DNA of 64,000 nt, from NCBI GenBank assembly GCA_047967505.1, contig CM106538.1; one strand, written 5' to 3'. The DNA comes from Dipteris shenzhenensis (Eukaryota; Polypodiophyta; Polypodiopsida; Gleicheniales). A program made the position numbers and the translations under genes. Positions 11,314 through 23,168 of the stretch are shown one piece after another; position 1 is the stretch's first letter; each line of letters opens with the position of its first letter. The notes below the pieces were generated by a model. That model did no database searches. It had not been told where the DNA came from and saw only the letters and a program-made list of their open reading frames with translations.

Positions 11314-13283
11314 TGAAAATATACTACTTTTCATTCAATTAGATATGAGTATTTATTCGTTTAATAAATCCAAATGGTGCCAAATATACCATTTCATGCA
11401 TCAGAGAAATTATTAGGTATGAAGTTGTGTGTGGGATATTGTAGGTGAAATCTTGTAGATGAAATATGTGTGTCAGTATTCGGAAGTTATAATGACTAAA
11501 TCACATTTCAAAATAATCAAACCTGATCACATGTAATTACTTGTCTTTCTTCTTTACATAGAATGGAGTTAGCAACTTGGAGAATGGAAGCCTCTATATA
11601 CATTGATAATGCATGCTTTGATGGAATATCCCAAGTAACATTTTGGTGTCAATGCTTTGGAAGTGCTCCTCTTGGATATTGCTTATATTTAGATGCCCAT
11701 ATTGAGTTTTTATTTTGTTTAATAACTTTGAATGATGCAAAATATAAGAAGGAATATTATAATTTAATATTCATAACAAACTTTATTATATAGTTTTGTC
11801 AATTATATAACTTCTTTCAAATTAACCCAAAATTTTTCTTAAAATTCAATAAGACCAAATCTTTACATCTAGTAAATACAATGCATTATTTTTAAATATA
11901 AATTATGTGGCAATCAAGCATACAAAATTTTTGTGAGAAGATAGGAAATTGTGGAAGAAAGTATTCTTATCAAAAGGAGTGGAAAGTTTTTGAAGGTTTA
12001 AAGATAGCATATCCATCAAGGCCCAATCAATGGATATCATATCATAATGTTTAGCCAAAAGCCATTGTATGCATCATAACTAAATAGTTACGAAAAGCAT
12101 TTGAGCATTCTAAAGAACCAACACATGTAGATCAATTGTACCATAAGCATAGAACATGTGTGTGCATGCTAATGTTATTATGAATTGAGGTATAAGGAGA
12201 TAATTAGGGGCATACATATGTTGTTTGCTTCAGGGTTATGTTATGTATATTAATATTCATAATTCTTGTATAAGGATAACACGTGCTTGTAATGACAAAA
12301 TGTCTCTAAAAGTTTAAGAGTGACATTTGTTCTTATTGGTTTTCAATGTAGACGCTAAAAAAGTAACTAGAAAAGGACATAAAGTTGGCAATTTTTTATG
12401 TAATAGATCACTCTTGGAGTATAATATGTGTATATTTTGTGAATACCCATGCATGCAAAAGTGAAACGAATGCACATGGGATTAACATAAACTATGAATT
12501 GAATTTATAGATCAATCTTAAAGAGCATAATATGTAGACATTTGTTGAATACCCATTGTGAGGTTGTAGAACACTGCACTATTATTTTGCTTCCATGTTT
12601 TGTGTTCACAATTTTGTATGTCATCAAAATATTGACATTGACCTTTTTTGAAGTAAAATATGTATGGGAAGATGATTTATTTTGGGAAATATTTGTATGA
12701 GAGAGTCATAGGTTTTTAGCAAGCTACAACTTTGATACTTTGTAATTTACAAGATTCAACCATTTGGATGGGAGAATAATGGCCTGAAGATCAAGAAAAG
12801 GCACTTTGGACTTTTTTTTTGGCTTGAATTTACGTGCTCAATTCTAAAATGCAGATTTGAGGCATAAGATGACAGATTTTGACCAAAAATGATGATGAGT
12901 GTGGAATCAAAAGATGCTTAAAAGTTGTACTATTGATGTTTTCCAGATTCCACACCGTTTGGGAGATACAGGCCTCCAAATAGGGTTCTTTCTTTCCCTT
13001 GTTAAATCACAACAATGGCACTATTTTTTGGCCTATTGAGATAGAGTTGAGGGCCTTTTTTTTTCTGATTTTGAATTCTCAATCTTGTTTTTTTTTAGAA
13101 TACCACATAAGATTTTTCCCTTTGCCTTTGATTCCCTAAACGTTTTTGTCCATCAATGCTCAATGTCCTTGAAATCCATTCAAGATTCCTCCCACATGTT
13201 TGGAAATATTGAATGATTTTCATCCAACAACTTGCAGAGAGAAGGTGGCTAAGAATCTCTAGAAATTGTCCCTCATGTACCAT
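11314..13283. other. Intergenic, AT-rich
   Basis: About 2 kb of AT-rich DNA between the two Copia copies. The longest ORF (11,563-11,793, 76 codons) shows no recognisable motif. No terminal repeats or RNA genes were recognised. Confidence 0.35.
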
Positions 13284-13288
13284 GTAGC

Positions 13289-13461
13289 TGAGAGTGCTCT
13301 CAACGGAAGCAAGAACAGAAGAAGGAGAGAGAGAGAGATAGAGAGCCACACAAGTTTTGGTGGGTGCAAAACCACCCTAATCTTCTTTTTCATTCATTTA
13401 TATATATGTTTGAGTATTGTACATAACCGGGGTTAAGGCATAGTGACCTTTAACCCCCACA
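13289..13461 (-). repeat. 3' LTR of the full-length Copia
   Basis: 173 bp. On the - strand it starts TGTGGGGGTTAAAGGTCACT and ends in GAGCACTCTCA. Its pair is at 19,023-19,192. It contains a short AG run that accounts for the 3-bp length difference. Confidence 0.97.
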
Positions 13462-13472
13462 ACCTCCCACTT
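13462..13472 (-). promoter_or_regulatory. Polypurine tract (PPT)
   Basis: On the - strand AAGTGGGAGGT lies immediately before the 3' LTR start (TGTGGGGG), the expected position of the plus-strand DNA primer of an LTR retroelement. Confidence 0.85.
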
Positions 13473-13514
13473 AAAGGACAATGTGCCTTTAAGGGAGAAT
13501 AACTAGTGAGCATA

Positions 13515-16500
13515 CTATCCAATGCCCATCAATACACGACAATACTCAAACCGCTGACTAGGTAGACTCTTCGTTAGCATATCTGCAGGGTTATCATCTG
13601 TATGAACCTTGACAAGCTCTATGCCCTTGTCCTCAAGTACCTCCCTGATGAAATGGTACCTGACCTCAATGTGTTTGGTCTTTGCATGAAAGACCGGATT
13701 CCGTGCTAGCTGAATAGCACTCATGGAATCACTATGCAATGTTGGTACACCTGTATGAATCCCCAAATCTCCCACTAGCCGATCAAGCCATATAGCCTCC
13801 TTGCAACCCTATGTGGCTGCAACATACTCAGCCTCTGTGGTAGACAAAGCCACGCACTTCTGTGCACGAGACATCCACGACACTGCACCACCTGCAAAGG
13901 TGAACACATAACTAGAAGTGGATCTCCTACTATCCACATGCCCTGCATAGTATGAATCTGTGTACCCAAGTACACGCATGTCTCCTTTACCAAAGCAAAT
14001 GCACATCTCCTTGGTACCCTTCATGTACCTCATGATGCACTTAACTGCCTCCCAATGCCTCTTTCCTGGATTAGCCATATACCGGCTAACAACGCCCACT
14101 GCAAATGCAATGTCTGGTCTAGTAGCTATCATAGCATACATAAGACTCCCAACCGCTGATGCATAAGGAACCTTGGCCATCATGGCCCTCTCCTCATCTG
14201 ATTTGGGACTATCTATATGACTTAGTTTCACATATGGAGGCCATGGAGTACTCACTGCCTTCCCCCCCTCCATATTGAAACGCTGCAATACTTTTGTAAC
14301 ATACTCTTTTTGTGAAAGCCAAAGGAGTTTCCTACTCCGATCACACGTGATGCGCATACCAAGAATATGACCTGCAAATCCCAAATCCTTCACATCAAAG
14401 GCCTCATGCAACTTGGCCTTTAATGCATCTAGCTCATAAGTATTCTTGCTAGCCAATAGCATATCATCCACATATAGTGCCAAGATTATCAGGCTATTAT
14501 CCTTAGCCCTTTTAGTGTAGAGGCAGTGATCAATTTCACTCCTTCTAAAACCCTGGGACCGAATGAAAGCATCAAACTTCTGATACCATTCTCTAGGTGC
14601 TTGCTTAAGACCATAGAGACTCTTCTTTAGCTTGCAAACTAAATGCTCTTTGCCCTTTTCTTCAAAACCTTCCGACTGCACCATGTAAATTTCCTCATGC
14701 TAATCCCCATGCAAGAAAGCTGTCTTGACATCCATTTGCATAAGCTTCATATCCTCTACTGCCACTAGTCCAAGCATGCATCTAAGTGTGGTCATCTTCA
14801 CAACCGGAGAGAATATCTCATCAAAGTCCACACCCTTCTCTTGCTTGAACCCTTTAGCAACCAAACGGGCCTTGTACCTAGGCACATCATCACCTGTGAC
14901 CTTCATTTTGTAGACCCATTTACATGGCAATGCTTTCTTTCCATGTGGCAAAGAAACCAAGTCCCAAGTCTTATTCTTCATAAGTGAACTCATCTCTGAT
15001 TGCATAGCATACTCCCACTTACGTTGATCCTCACGCATCATAGCCTCTTTGTAGCAAGAAGGCTCCCCGCAATCAGTAAGCATCACATAGTCTACCCCTG
15101 GAACAAACCTATCAGGCGGTCTAGACACTCTAGATGATCTTCTCAAGGGCATTTTAGCTTGCTGTCCCACTTGCATATCAGTCACATTTGGCTCATCATT
15201 TCCACCAATAGATGATCCATCATCTACCCTTGATTGTATACCTATGGGAGTACTTGGTTGTACCATTTCTTGCACATTTGGTGCATGGACAGCTTGCTGT
15301 CTATCAACATATGCAGGTGGATTCACATCCTGGAAAGTGATTCTCCTCATTTCCACATCCCTCATGGGTGCCTTATGCATCTTCTTCTCATTGAAGACCA
15401 CATCATGGTTGCGTATGATCTTCTTTGCTTCTGGATCCCAAAGACGATAGCCCATCTCTCCACTTTCACCATAACTTAGAAAGATGCATTTCCTAGACTT
15501 AGGATCTAGCTTCTTTCGAAGCTCTTTTGGCACATGTACATATGCCTCACACCCAAATATACGCAAATGAGAGTAAGAGGGCTTCTTGCCACTCCATGCC
15601 TCTTCAGGAATACCACCATCCAAACTCTTACTAGGTGATCTATTGATCACATGCACTGCAGTCTTCATTGCCTCAGCCCAAAAACCACCAGAAAGACTTG
15701 CATTGGAAAGCATGCATTGCAACCTTTCTTGAATGGTACGGTTCATCTTTTCTACAACTGGATTTTGCTCTGGAGTACGAGGGGATGTGAGCTCCCTCTT
15801 AATCCCACGTGTATCACAGAAATGCTGAAAGTCATGAGAGAGATACTCTCCACCATTGTCAGTCCGTAGGCATTTAAGCATTCTACCTGACTGATTCTCA
15901 ACCAAGGCCAGCCATTTCTGAAATACCTGGAACACATCACTCTTTCGAGCTATAGCATAAGCCCACACTTTCCTAGTTGCATCATCAATGAATGTCACAT
16001 AGTATTCAGCCCCGCCTAATGACCGTGTAGGCATGGGACCGCATACATCTGAATGCACCAAATCAAGCTTTTCAAACTCTTTCTTTCCCCTTCTTTTATG
16101 GGCTGATTTAGTCTGCTTCCCATAGAGACAATGCTCACAAAATTCAAAATCAGAGAAACTCAAATGCGGTACATAACCCAAATGGCATAAGAGTTTCATT
16201 CCATTCTAGCTCATGTGCCCCAACCTGCAATGCCACAAAGAAGTGCTTGGCTGCTCGGTTATTGCAACAACATGATCAAATACCCCTGATACATGTAAGG
16301 GATACAAAGTCCCACACTTGGCACCCCTGGCCAAAAGCATAGAGCCCTTCTGAATTTTCCAACTTTGAAAGCCAAAAGTGGTGTGAAAACCAGCATCATC
16401 TAGCTGACCCACTGAAATAAGACTCTTGGTCAACTTAGGCACATGTTTCACATGTTTCAAAACAAATGCAGACCCATTTGCAAAAGAAAACTTTATGTCA

Positions 16501-17585
16501 CCTGCTCCCACTATGTCACATGCATAGTCATTTCCAAGATGCACACAACCTGTCTTTCCACTGTCATAAGTGGAGAACCATTCCCTATGGGGAGTAACAT
16601 GGAATGAAGCACCAGAATCCAAAATCCAATCCTGGGAATATGCATCATCTGAAGTGGTAAGCAACTCTGTAGATAAACTAGACATGAAGAGAACATCATT
16701 GTCACTATCATGTGTGACTGCATTGATCTCCTCGATCTTCACTTTTCCTTTGTCCTCCCTTGGACTCTCTTCCTTTTGATTTGCACCCCAATTTGCATTC
16801 TTTTTCTTATCCTTTTGCTCTCTTTTCAGCTTCAGCTTGTAGCAATCCTTTTTCATATGGCCCTTCTTGCCACAATGGTAACACTCAATGTTCCGTGCCC
16901 TGGATTTGCTACGAGACTTCCCTCTTTCTTGGGACTTCCCCCTGAACTGTGATCTGCCCCTTTGCACATTTAAGGCTGCATCCTGCTTGTTGCCATCCAT
17001 AGACTTCCGTCTAATCTCCTCGGCCAACAAGCTACCCACAACATCATCAAATTTCAGTACTCCGCCAGGTGCAGAGTTACTGACAGCTGTACGGAAGGTA
17101 TCCCATGAGGATGGCAATGAACATAGGAGAAATATTGCCTTAGTCTCCGCATCAAAATTCATTTTCTGAGCCTGAAGTTGGCTGAAAATAATATTGAATT
17201 CATTCAAGTGAGAAGCAATGGAGACCCCTTCCTTCATCTGCAGCTCAAACAACCTCTTCATGAGGTAAACTTTATTAGAGGCAGTTTCCTTCTCATAAGT
17301 GGCACACAGTTTCTTCCACAAATCTTCCGTAGTCTGCTCATTTACTACTGTGAAATAAACTGACTCTACAAGATGAAGTCTAATAGTAGACTTTGCTAAT
17401 GCATCCAACTCATTCCAATCATCCTCAGATATATCCGCAGGCTTAGCTTCAATACCTGCCAAGGGTTTAATCTGCTTCTTTTGAATAAGCACATCCCTTA
17501 TTTGTTCTTTCCACAAAGAAAAGTTTGTCCCATCAAACTTTTTAATGCTGAAAAACTCCTTTTCAGGCATGGAAGAGGATGCCAT
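13515..17585 (-). pseudogene. Copia gag-pol polyprotein, three in-frame TAG codons
   Basis: One continuous - strand frame. The start is taken at MASSSMPEKEFF (17,585); an ATG 24 bp further upstream is also in frame. Domains in order: UBN2-type gag (about 17,500-16,990); zinc knuckle CYHCGKKGHMKKDC (about 16,890); aspartic protease LDSGAS (about 16,620); integrase HHCC zinc domain (H-CRLGHMS, CEHCLYGKQ) and D-D-E core (HSDVCGPM, LRTDNGGEY, TPEQNPVVEK); reverse transcriptase with KWVYKMK, LYGLKQAPREWY and catalytic YVDDMLLA; RNase H with GYTDS, ALSTTEAEY and TKHIEVRYHFIRE. Stops: TAG at 16,206-16,208, 14,700-14,702 and 13,809-13,811; there is no frameshift between them. RNase H reads TDSYYAGH where the family usually has acidic residues at those two positions, so it may also be weakened. 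Confidence 0.95.
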
Positions 17586-19008
17586 GATGCAAATGAAACA
17601 AAATCCCAAATGCTAGTACCTGCAAGAGAGAATCACACCAAATACCAGGTGCACCCAAATGTGTATGCCACAATAGACTGAAATATCACAAAAAACTCAA
17701 AGCTCAAAGCATCAAAAGATGCATCTAACTCATGTGCATATACTATGCATCCATATGAGCAAATCTGGCCCAAAAGAAAATGCCAATAAGTGCCAAATGA
17801 CTCAAGCATAAACACCGTCCACTGGTATATGCATCAATAATATCTCATCCAAGAGAGCATAGCACTATCAATGCATCACCAACAATGTGTCAAAGCTGTC
17901 TCTCAGCATAAAATAGCATCTATGTGCAAAGCGTCCATAAAAAATAGCATCCCACAAGGCAATTTGGGCCTATCAGTGCATCCAACAAGGACCGCAATGC
18001 ATCCAAATGGCCTATAAATCATCCACTGCAACCCAATTCATACCACGAACGAGCGCACACTGCTCACTGCAACCAGAGTGATCTGCATAAGGTATGCTCA
18101 GGAAATCATGGTCCCACGATAATGACCGCTACTGAAAATAGAACTCGAGATGCCTCAAAACATGGGCGCCATTGCATAATCGGACTCAGCAAGAAAATTT
18201 GCAAATATCTCTCTTCTGCCAGAACTCCAAAATCCCAACCGATGAGTGAGAAATGGGAGTCAACACTTATCCACTGCCATGTGGCATAAATCTAAGGTTT
18301 CAAAACCTTAGAATGAAAAATGCATAACAGAGAGATGAAATCGAATACACAGAGATCTATAACTCTGAAAATCCTCCACCAAATCGCGCAAGAACTGATA
18401 GGTAGGGGTTTTTGGGCGTTCGGAACGCAATGGGATAGACGGTTTTGGAAACCGTTGTCTCAATCACTGGGTCCAACACACGGGCTGAAAAACGTTTTTT
18501 GAAACAGAGCTGTTTGTAAACTCCACCGGAGTGCGAATGATGAGCAACATAGAAGTTTTAGGACTCCTGAGTCCACCGGAATTGACAGATCTGCAAATGG
18601 TTGCTCCAAACTTGAGTTCCAACACCCGGGCAAAAAACGCAGGAACTGACACAGTGAGTCAGAAATCCAATGAAATGATCCCAGATTCAGGAATGAAGGT
18701 GTTTCCAGGCTCCTGAAGTAATGTGGACACCAAAAGCAAGCAATAGTTGCCTCTATAAGTCAATACGGAGTCTCTGTCATCGAACGGAACAAGGAAAAGC
18801 TCAAAAAACGACTTTTTCTTTGAAAGCTCTTAACAGGCTCTCAAAACCACTTCGCAAAGCCAAAGTGACTTTTCCAAATGTTCCTCCAAGGTCTCTGCAC
18901 ACTCGGATGCAAGTAAAGTCACCCACAAAGCTTCCCACAGAGCTTCTCCTTCCTCCCACAGAGCTGCTGAGCTTCAAGCATTCACGCATGCTCAGCTAGA
19001 TCACCCGG
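17586..19008 (-). other. Copia 5' untranslated leader
   Basis: About 1.4 kb between the PBS and the gag start, with only short ORFs. It would contain the packaging and dimerisation signals, but none can be defined from sequence alone. It is long compared with the 170-bp LTR. Confidence 0.7.
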
Positions 19009-19020
19009 GCTCTGATACCA
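19009..19020 (-). promoter_or_regulatory. Primer binding site, initiator-Met tRNA type
   Basis: TGGTATCAGAGC on the - strand, two bases inside the 5' LTR. This is the standard PBS of plant Copia elements, from which minus-strand DNA synthesis starts. Confidence 0.95.
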
Positions 19021-19022
19021 GT

Positions 19023-19192
19023 TGAGAGTGCTCTCAACGGAAGCAAGAACAGAAGGAGAGAGAGAGAGATAGAGAGCCACACAAGTTTTGGTGGGTGCAA
19101 AACCACCCTAATCTTCTTTTTCATTCATTTATATATGTGTTTGAGTATTGTACATAACCGAGGTTAAGGCACAGTGACCTTTAACCCCCACA
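19023..19192 (-). repeat. 5' LTR of the full-length Copia
   Basis: 170 bp, same ends as the pair at 13,289-13,461. The GTAGC flank to its right matches the flank left of the other LTR. The A/T-rich TATATAAATGAATG segment on the - strand is the likely core promoter. Confidence 0.97.
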
Positions 19193-19197
19193 GTAGC

Positions 19198-19781
19198 TTG
19201 CACCCTATCCTTGCTAGCTCCACCAAGAGCTACCAAAGCGCACATTTTGTCACATGAGCTTGTAACTAAGAGAGCATCTTTCTGGGACCACAAAAGCCAA
19301 GGGACATGTACCTTTTTGGACCCATATGGGGGTGATGGGACACTCTATAGGCCTTCTTAGTTCTTAATCCATTTTGCTAATCCACTCCTTATGAGGTCCT
19401 GTTTGAGTCGAAAATTCCCCTAGTGACTAAAAAATGGTGTCACTTGTTATACATCTTCAAAGTAAAGTGTCCATGGTCTTGTAGAATTATTGTCCCTTTT
19501 TAGAATATCGATCCATATCATGTTCATGTTGAACCTCACCTAGAACACAATACTTACTCAATTTCCTTTCAGGTGGTGGATTATGGTAGGTGCATCTAAT
19601 TGCTCCATGACCTTAGTCATCTATTACATGTAATTAAATTATTGAGTTGGCTCCCAATTTCTTGAAGCGTGTCCACTCCCAATGTTGCACCAGTTAATTG
19701 GTGCAACATTCAACTCTTTCCCTTGGCTAATAGCCCATATGATCTTATAGCTCTATATGTCACTTCTTTGGCCACACTTGG
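19198..19781. other. Intergenic, no recognisable feature
   Basis: Continuation of the insertion target of the Copia element. No gene or repeat recognised. Confidence 0.35.
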
Positions 19782-19944
19782 TGTTGGGGTAAAGGCCAAT
19801 GGCCCAAGATATACCCCTTTGTACCATACATACATAATAAGAGCTTACCTTGATCTGGGTGAGTTAGCACCCACAATTTTCGGTGTTCTCCTTTTCTTTG
19901 TTACTCTCCGATAAGACCTCCTCTCCATCAACTGGTATCAAAGC
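19782..19944 (+). mobile_element. Copia-type LTR plus PBS remnant
   Basis: A 149-bp LTR-like unit starts TGTTGGGGTAAAGGCCAATG, ends in CTCTCCATCA (19,930), and is followed two bases later by TGGTATCAAAGC (19,933-19,944), a near-perfect initiator-Met PBS. The first 35 bp resemble the start of the 170-bp LTR of the full-length Copia, so this is probably a relative in the opposite orientation. No gag follows and no second LTR was seen. Confidence 0.7.
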
Positions 19945-20672
19945 TTGGTTGAGTGAAGCGAACAAGGAGACTGTAGCATTTATCACAATAGTAGCCCTTT
20001 TATGCAACCTAGGTGAGCTTTAATACCAACTTTTGCATCAAGTATAATATGCCATAAACGTGTCCATCTCAAAAAAATGAAAGAAGACTGAATGTTCTAG
20101 GTTATCCAATCCATACAAAATCTTGCTGAAAATCCAAATTTTAATCTTTACACGCTTAGTGGTCAACGGAGTCCATACGCGAGAGATGAAATCCTACACC
20201 TTTGCCAATGAACACGAAATGAAAATATGCAGACAGGTTTTCGAGCATGTAGTACAAAACACAAAGTTACCAGACACAATCCATCACAATCGCAATTGGT
20301 CCCCCATGATTAGGCCTCCAACTAGCATGTATCATATGAGCACTTTCCCTTGATATGGAATCTTAGACCACCAGGCCTATAAATTTACTTTCTTCCACTA
20401 GGTCCTCTTCTTGATGTTCCACACCATACTAGCCTTCGCAATGACCTAGCGCTTATCTTTTACCACTTGATTTCTTGTATGCTGGACAAGGTTGATGATC
20501 CTCTAACTGAGGAATATTACCAAACGGTGTAAGTGCTACCCTCACCTTCTCCCATAAGTGTACATATTCATGTGGAACCCGAAAATATTAACGAAATGGA
20601 ACCCAACATGACCACTTCTTCGAGGCAGGCCTCATGAATATCATTCATCTTATTATTTCTTGGCCCTCTTAA
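19945..20672. other. Intergenic; possible leader of the LTR remnant
   Basis: No coding domain recognised after the PBS. May be decayed internal sequence of the 19.78-kb remnant. Confidence 0.3.
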
Positions 20673-20972
20673 AGGGCTTATGTCATGGAGGGAAAAAAGG
20701 ATGGCTATTTTAGATGGTATTTCCTTGGAAGAGCCTAGTTTGGATGTTTTTCCTTTGGTGCATCACATAATGATCAAAGGAGAAATGAGAGAGGGAGATA
20801 AGGAAATGTCACATCAATAGTAGAGAAATGTCACATCAATGATGAAGTCTAGAGCATGGAGGGCTATTTCCCCTAGTCCCACTCTATTTCCCTCTATTTC
20901 CCTTGATGCATTTGCAGAGCATAACAAAAATAGCTATTTCTCCTTTTTTTTCCCTCTATGACATAAGGCCCT
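20673..20972. mobile_element. MITE candidate with about 40-bp imperfect TIRs
   Basis: The left end, AGGGCTTATGTCATGGAGGG (20,673), is matched by the reverse complement of the right end (20,972), AGGGCCTTATGTCATAGAGG, with similarity continuing through AAAAAAGGA and GGCTATTTT/AGCTATTTT. The total of 300 bp with no coding capacity fits a miniature inverted-repeat element. The target duplication is unclear (flanks TTAA and AAGG), so the superfamily is not assigned. Confidence 0.6.
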
Positions 20973-23081
20973 AAGGGACTATGAAGAGATTGTTGGTTTT
21001 TTCGTCCATCATGTTTTTGGACCTTCTAAGAGAGTGGGAGATGATTGGCCGAATTCCATTTTTTTCATTTGTATTTGATCAAGCTAACGTTATTAAGGAG
21101 GTCATTAGCGCTTTAAATGCCTTTAACAATGTTGTTAGCATAGTCTTCTTGCAGTCTATTTACTCTTCCTTTCATTAAAAGTAGGGCCATAATTGTTTTG
21201 CCATCTTATTGAATTATTCAATATTTATTCTATATGAAAAGGAAGCAAAGCCACAAGGTGCATTGTTAAAGTGAGCCTTGAGTATGCACTGTGGTGAGGT
21301 TCCTTGTTAACTCTGAATGCCCAATCAAACCGTATGCCTCCTATAGTGATGGTTGGTGCTACCAAAACTTAAAGTGCAAGCCATGAAAATTTTTAAGCAC
21401 ACATCCCAATCTATTTCAAGGGAAATGCATCCTCGGTTTTAATGCCATAAATTGTATCCTGTCTTAATTGCATATTACTAGCAAGTGCATTCAAATGGAA
21501 AGTCATATCCTAGGGTCATCTGAGTCAACTGGTTACTCATATCTTTTTGCTATCAACAATGGAGTGAAGGGAGTCTTAAGTTGTTCCTTTATTCCTCTCT
21601 TAGTATGTTCCTAAAATTGAAAGGAAGCATGTTGCAGTATACTCTACCTTTGGCCCTATTGACTCTATAGATTTCATTATTAGTTATTCCTCCTCTTTGT
21701 TGTTGTTGCTCTTTTGTGTGCTACGGATTTTGGAGGGGCAAACCTATTAGATGTCAGACTACATATGGTCACTAGGATATGGCCTTCATTACAAGATATG
21801 TGTGTCTCAAGAGCCATGGGTGCTAATGGCTGCGTCCTCGTAGAGGAGATCGCACTTGTGTATTGTAATACCAAGATTGATGGTACATAATGGGATGCAG
21901 TTAATGGTTCAAGTGGTGAATTCACCTCTCCTTTCTCATTTGATGATCTCATGGAAGGAGATGTTGGCACACACTAAATGGAAGCCTTCATATCAATTAT
22001 TGTAGTTCAATCTTATGACAAGTGAGGTGTTGGACTAGTGAGAATCCTAGATGCTTTTTGCTTTGTAGAGGTTGCTTTTTTTGTGTGTGGAAGCAAACGT
22101 CTGGGCCAGGAGGATTTTGGATCTGCTCTTCCTTTTGAGCTCAGCTGGGTGAACGTGTGGATTACAAAATGATGGGGTGTGGTTTGCAATGGGCAGATGA
22201 TGAGGACGAGATGTTAGTTGGAAATTGATGAGGATGCTGAGGTGGACTTTGAAAGGGAAGCCCTCTCAGCCTCTATTTACACGTTGGCTAATCTCTTGTG
22301 AGCCACAAGCCGCTCTGAATGGGAATAAACAGAGTGTCTGACCGCTTTCAATGATTCAATTTCGGACTTTGTGGACCTCTCCAACAGCGATCATCATAAA
22401 GTTTGCCCCCACTATCAATTCAAACATCTCACCCAAAATTTTCTTGCCTCATCATAACCTTGTCCTGTGCTCTGATGATTGTTTGTGTCACTTGTCCACT
22501 GTCGCTCGATTTCGAAGCCATCCCTTGCGCTCCAACAGAATGGTGATCTACCACTAGTTCATCTTCATCTCTTAACGGGATTGAAATTCGATTTTCTGTG
22601 CATGGATTTTCATGGTCCATTACTCCAGTACCGACTCTCGCAGCTGCAACGCTGTTGAAATTGCTTCAGTGATCTAGTTTTGAGCTCCTGTATGGGCTCT
22701 TCTGCTGCGGTGCTTCTTGCCCCTGTAGCCCGGGTATATTGGAAAACAAGCAATTGTTGACGTGTTGCTTCCTCCGGCTACTCCTCCATGCCAAGATTGG
22801 CATCGCGCTATCCGCCGGAGGTGCAGTTGATCCGGATCTGAAATCCTGGCAATCTGAAAGTGCCAGACCCCAGTAGCAAATTCGCGAGGAGGACCTAGTC
22901 ATGCGCCCTTGATCTAATTTGCTGAATTGCAGCGGTCTGTAAAGATGGGTCTCTACCAGCATGCAGCGATCTTCAAACTGTGATACTTGCCTCTTTATCA
23001 AGGGAACTAATGCTCGATCTTCTTTCTTTCTCGTTATGCTACCCAAAGGTGTTCGGGAAAAACTTCTCGAGTGTCTTGTAA
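20973..23081. other. Intergenic and likely promoter/5' region of the START gene
   Basis: No gene recognised up to about 22,300. From roughly 22,400 to 23,168 base composition becomes more balanced than the flanks, consistent with promoter and 5' UTR of the downstream gene. No TATA box could be chosen with confidence. Antisense ORFs here (for example 22,666-23,046) lack any recognisable domain. Confidence 0.35.
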
Positions 23082-23168
23082 CGCGGAAAAAGTAATCCCT
23101 GGTGGCTCATAGAGTCGTTCTCTGGTCATTTCTTCAGACTTTTCTACCTCGAGTGTAGGCGGTATTTA

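Larger units (their letters stand above)
13289..19192 (-). mobile_element. Structurally complete Ty1/copia LTR retrotransposon
   Basis: All landmarks of a Copia element are present: 173-bp and 170-bp LTRs with TG...CA ends, a PBS matching initiator-Met tRNA, a polypurine tract beside the left (3') LTR, a single gag-pol frame in the order GAG-PR-INT-RT-RNaseH, and a perfect 5-bp target-site duplication GTAGC at 13,284-13,288 and 19,193-19,197. The LTRs differ by about three substitutions and one 3-bp indel, so the insertion is fairly recent. The LTRs are unusually short for a 5.9-kb autonomous Copia. Three in-frame TAG codons interrupt the polyprotein, so this copy is probably non-autonomous now. 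Confidence 0.97.

Noticed and set aside
13515-17585. Amber recoding or suppression as explanation of the Copia TAG codons
   Set aside because: No known readthrough context or structure is visible, the positions are not at the usual gag-pol boundary, and the related copy has GAG at one of them. Kept only as a pattern to check.
22666-23046. 126-codon antisense ORF upstream of the START gene
   Set aside because: No domain, no supporting neighbour, and overlaps probable promoter/5' UTR with balanced base composition where long chance ORFs are expected.
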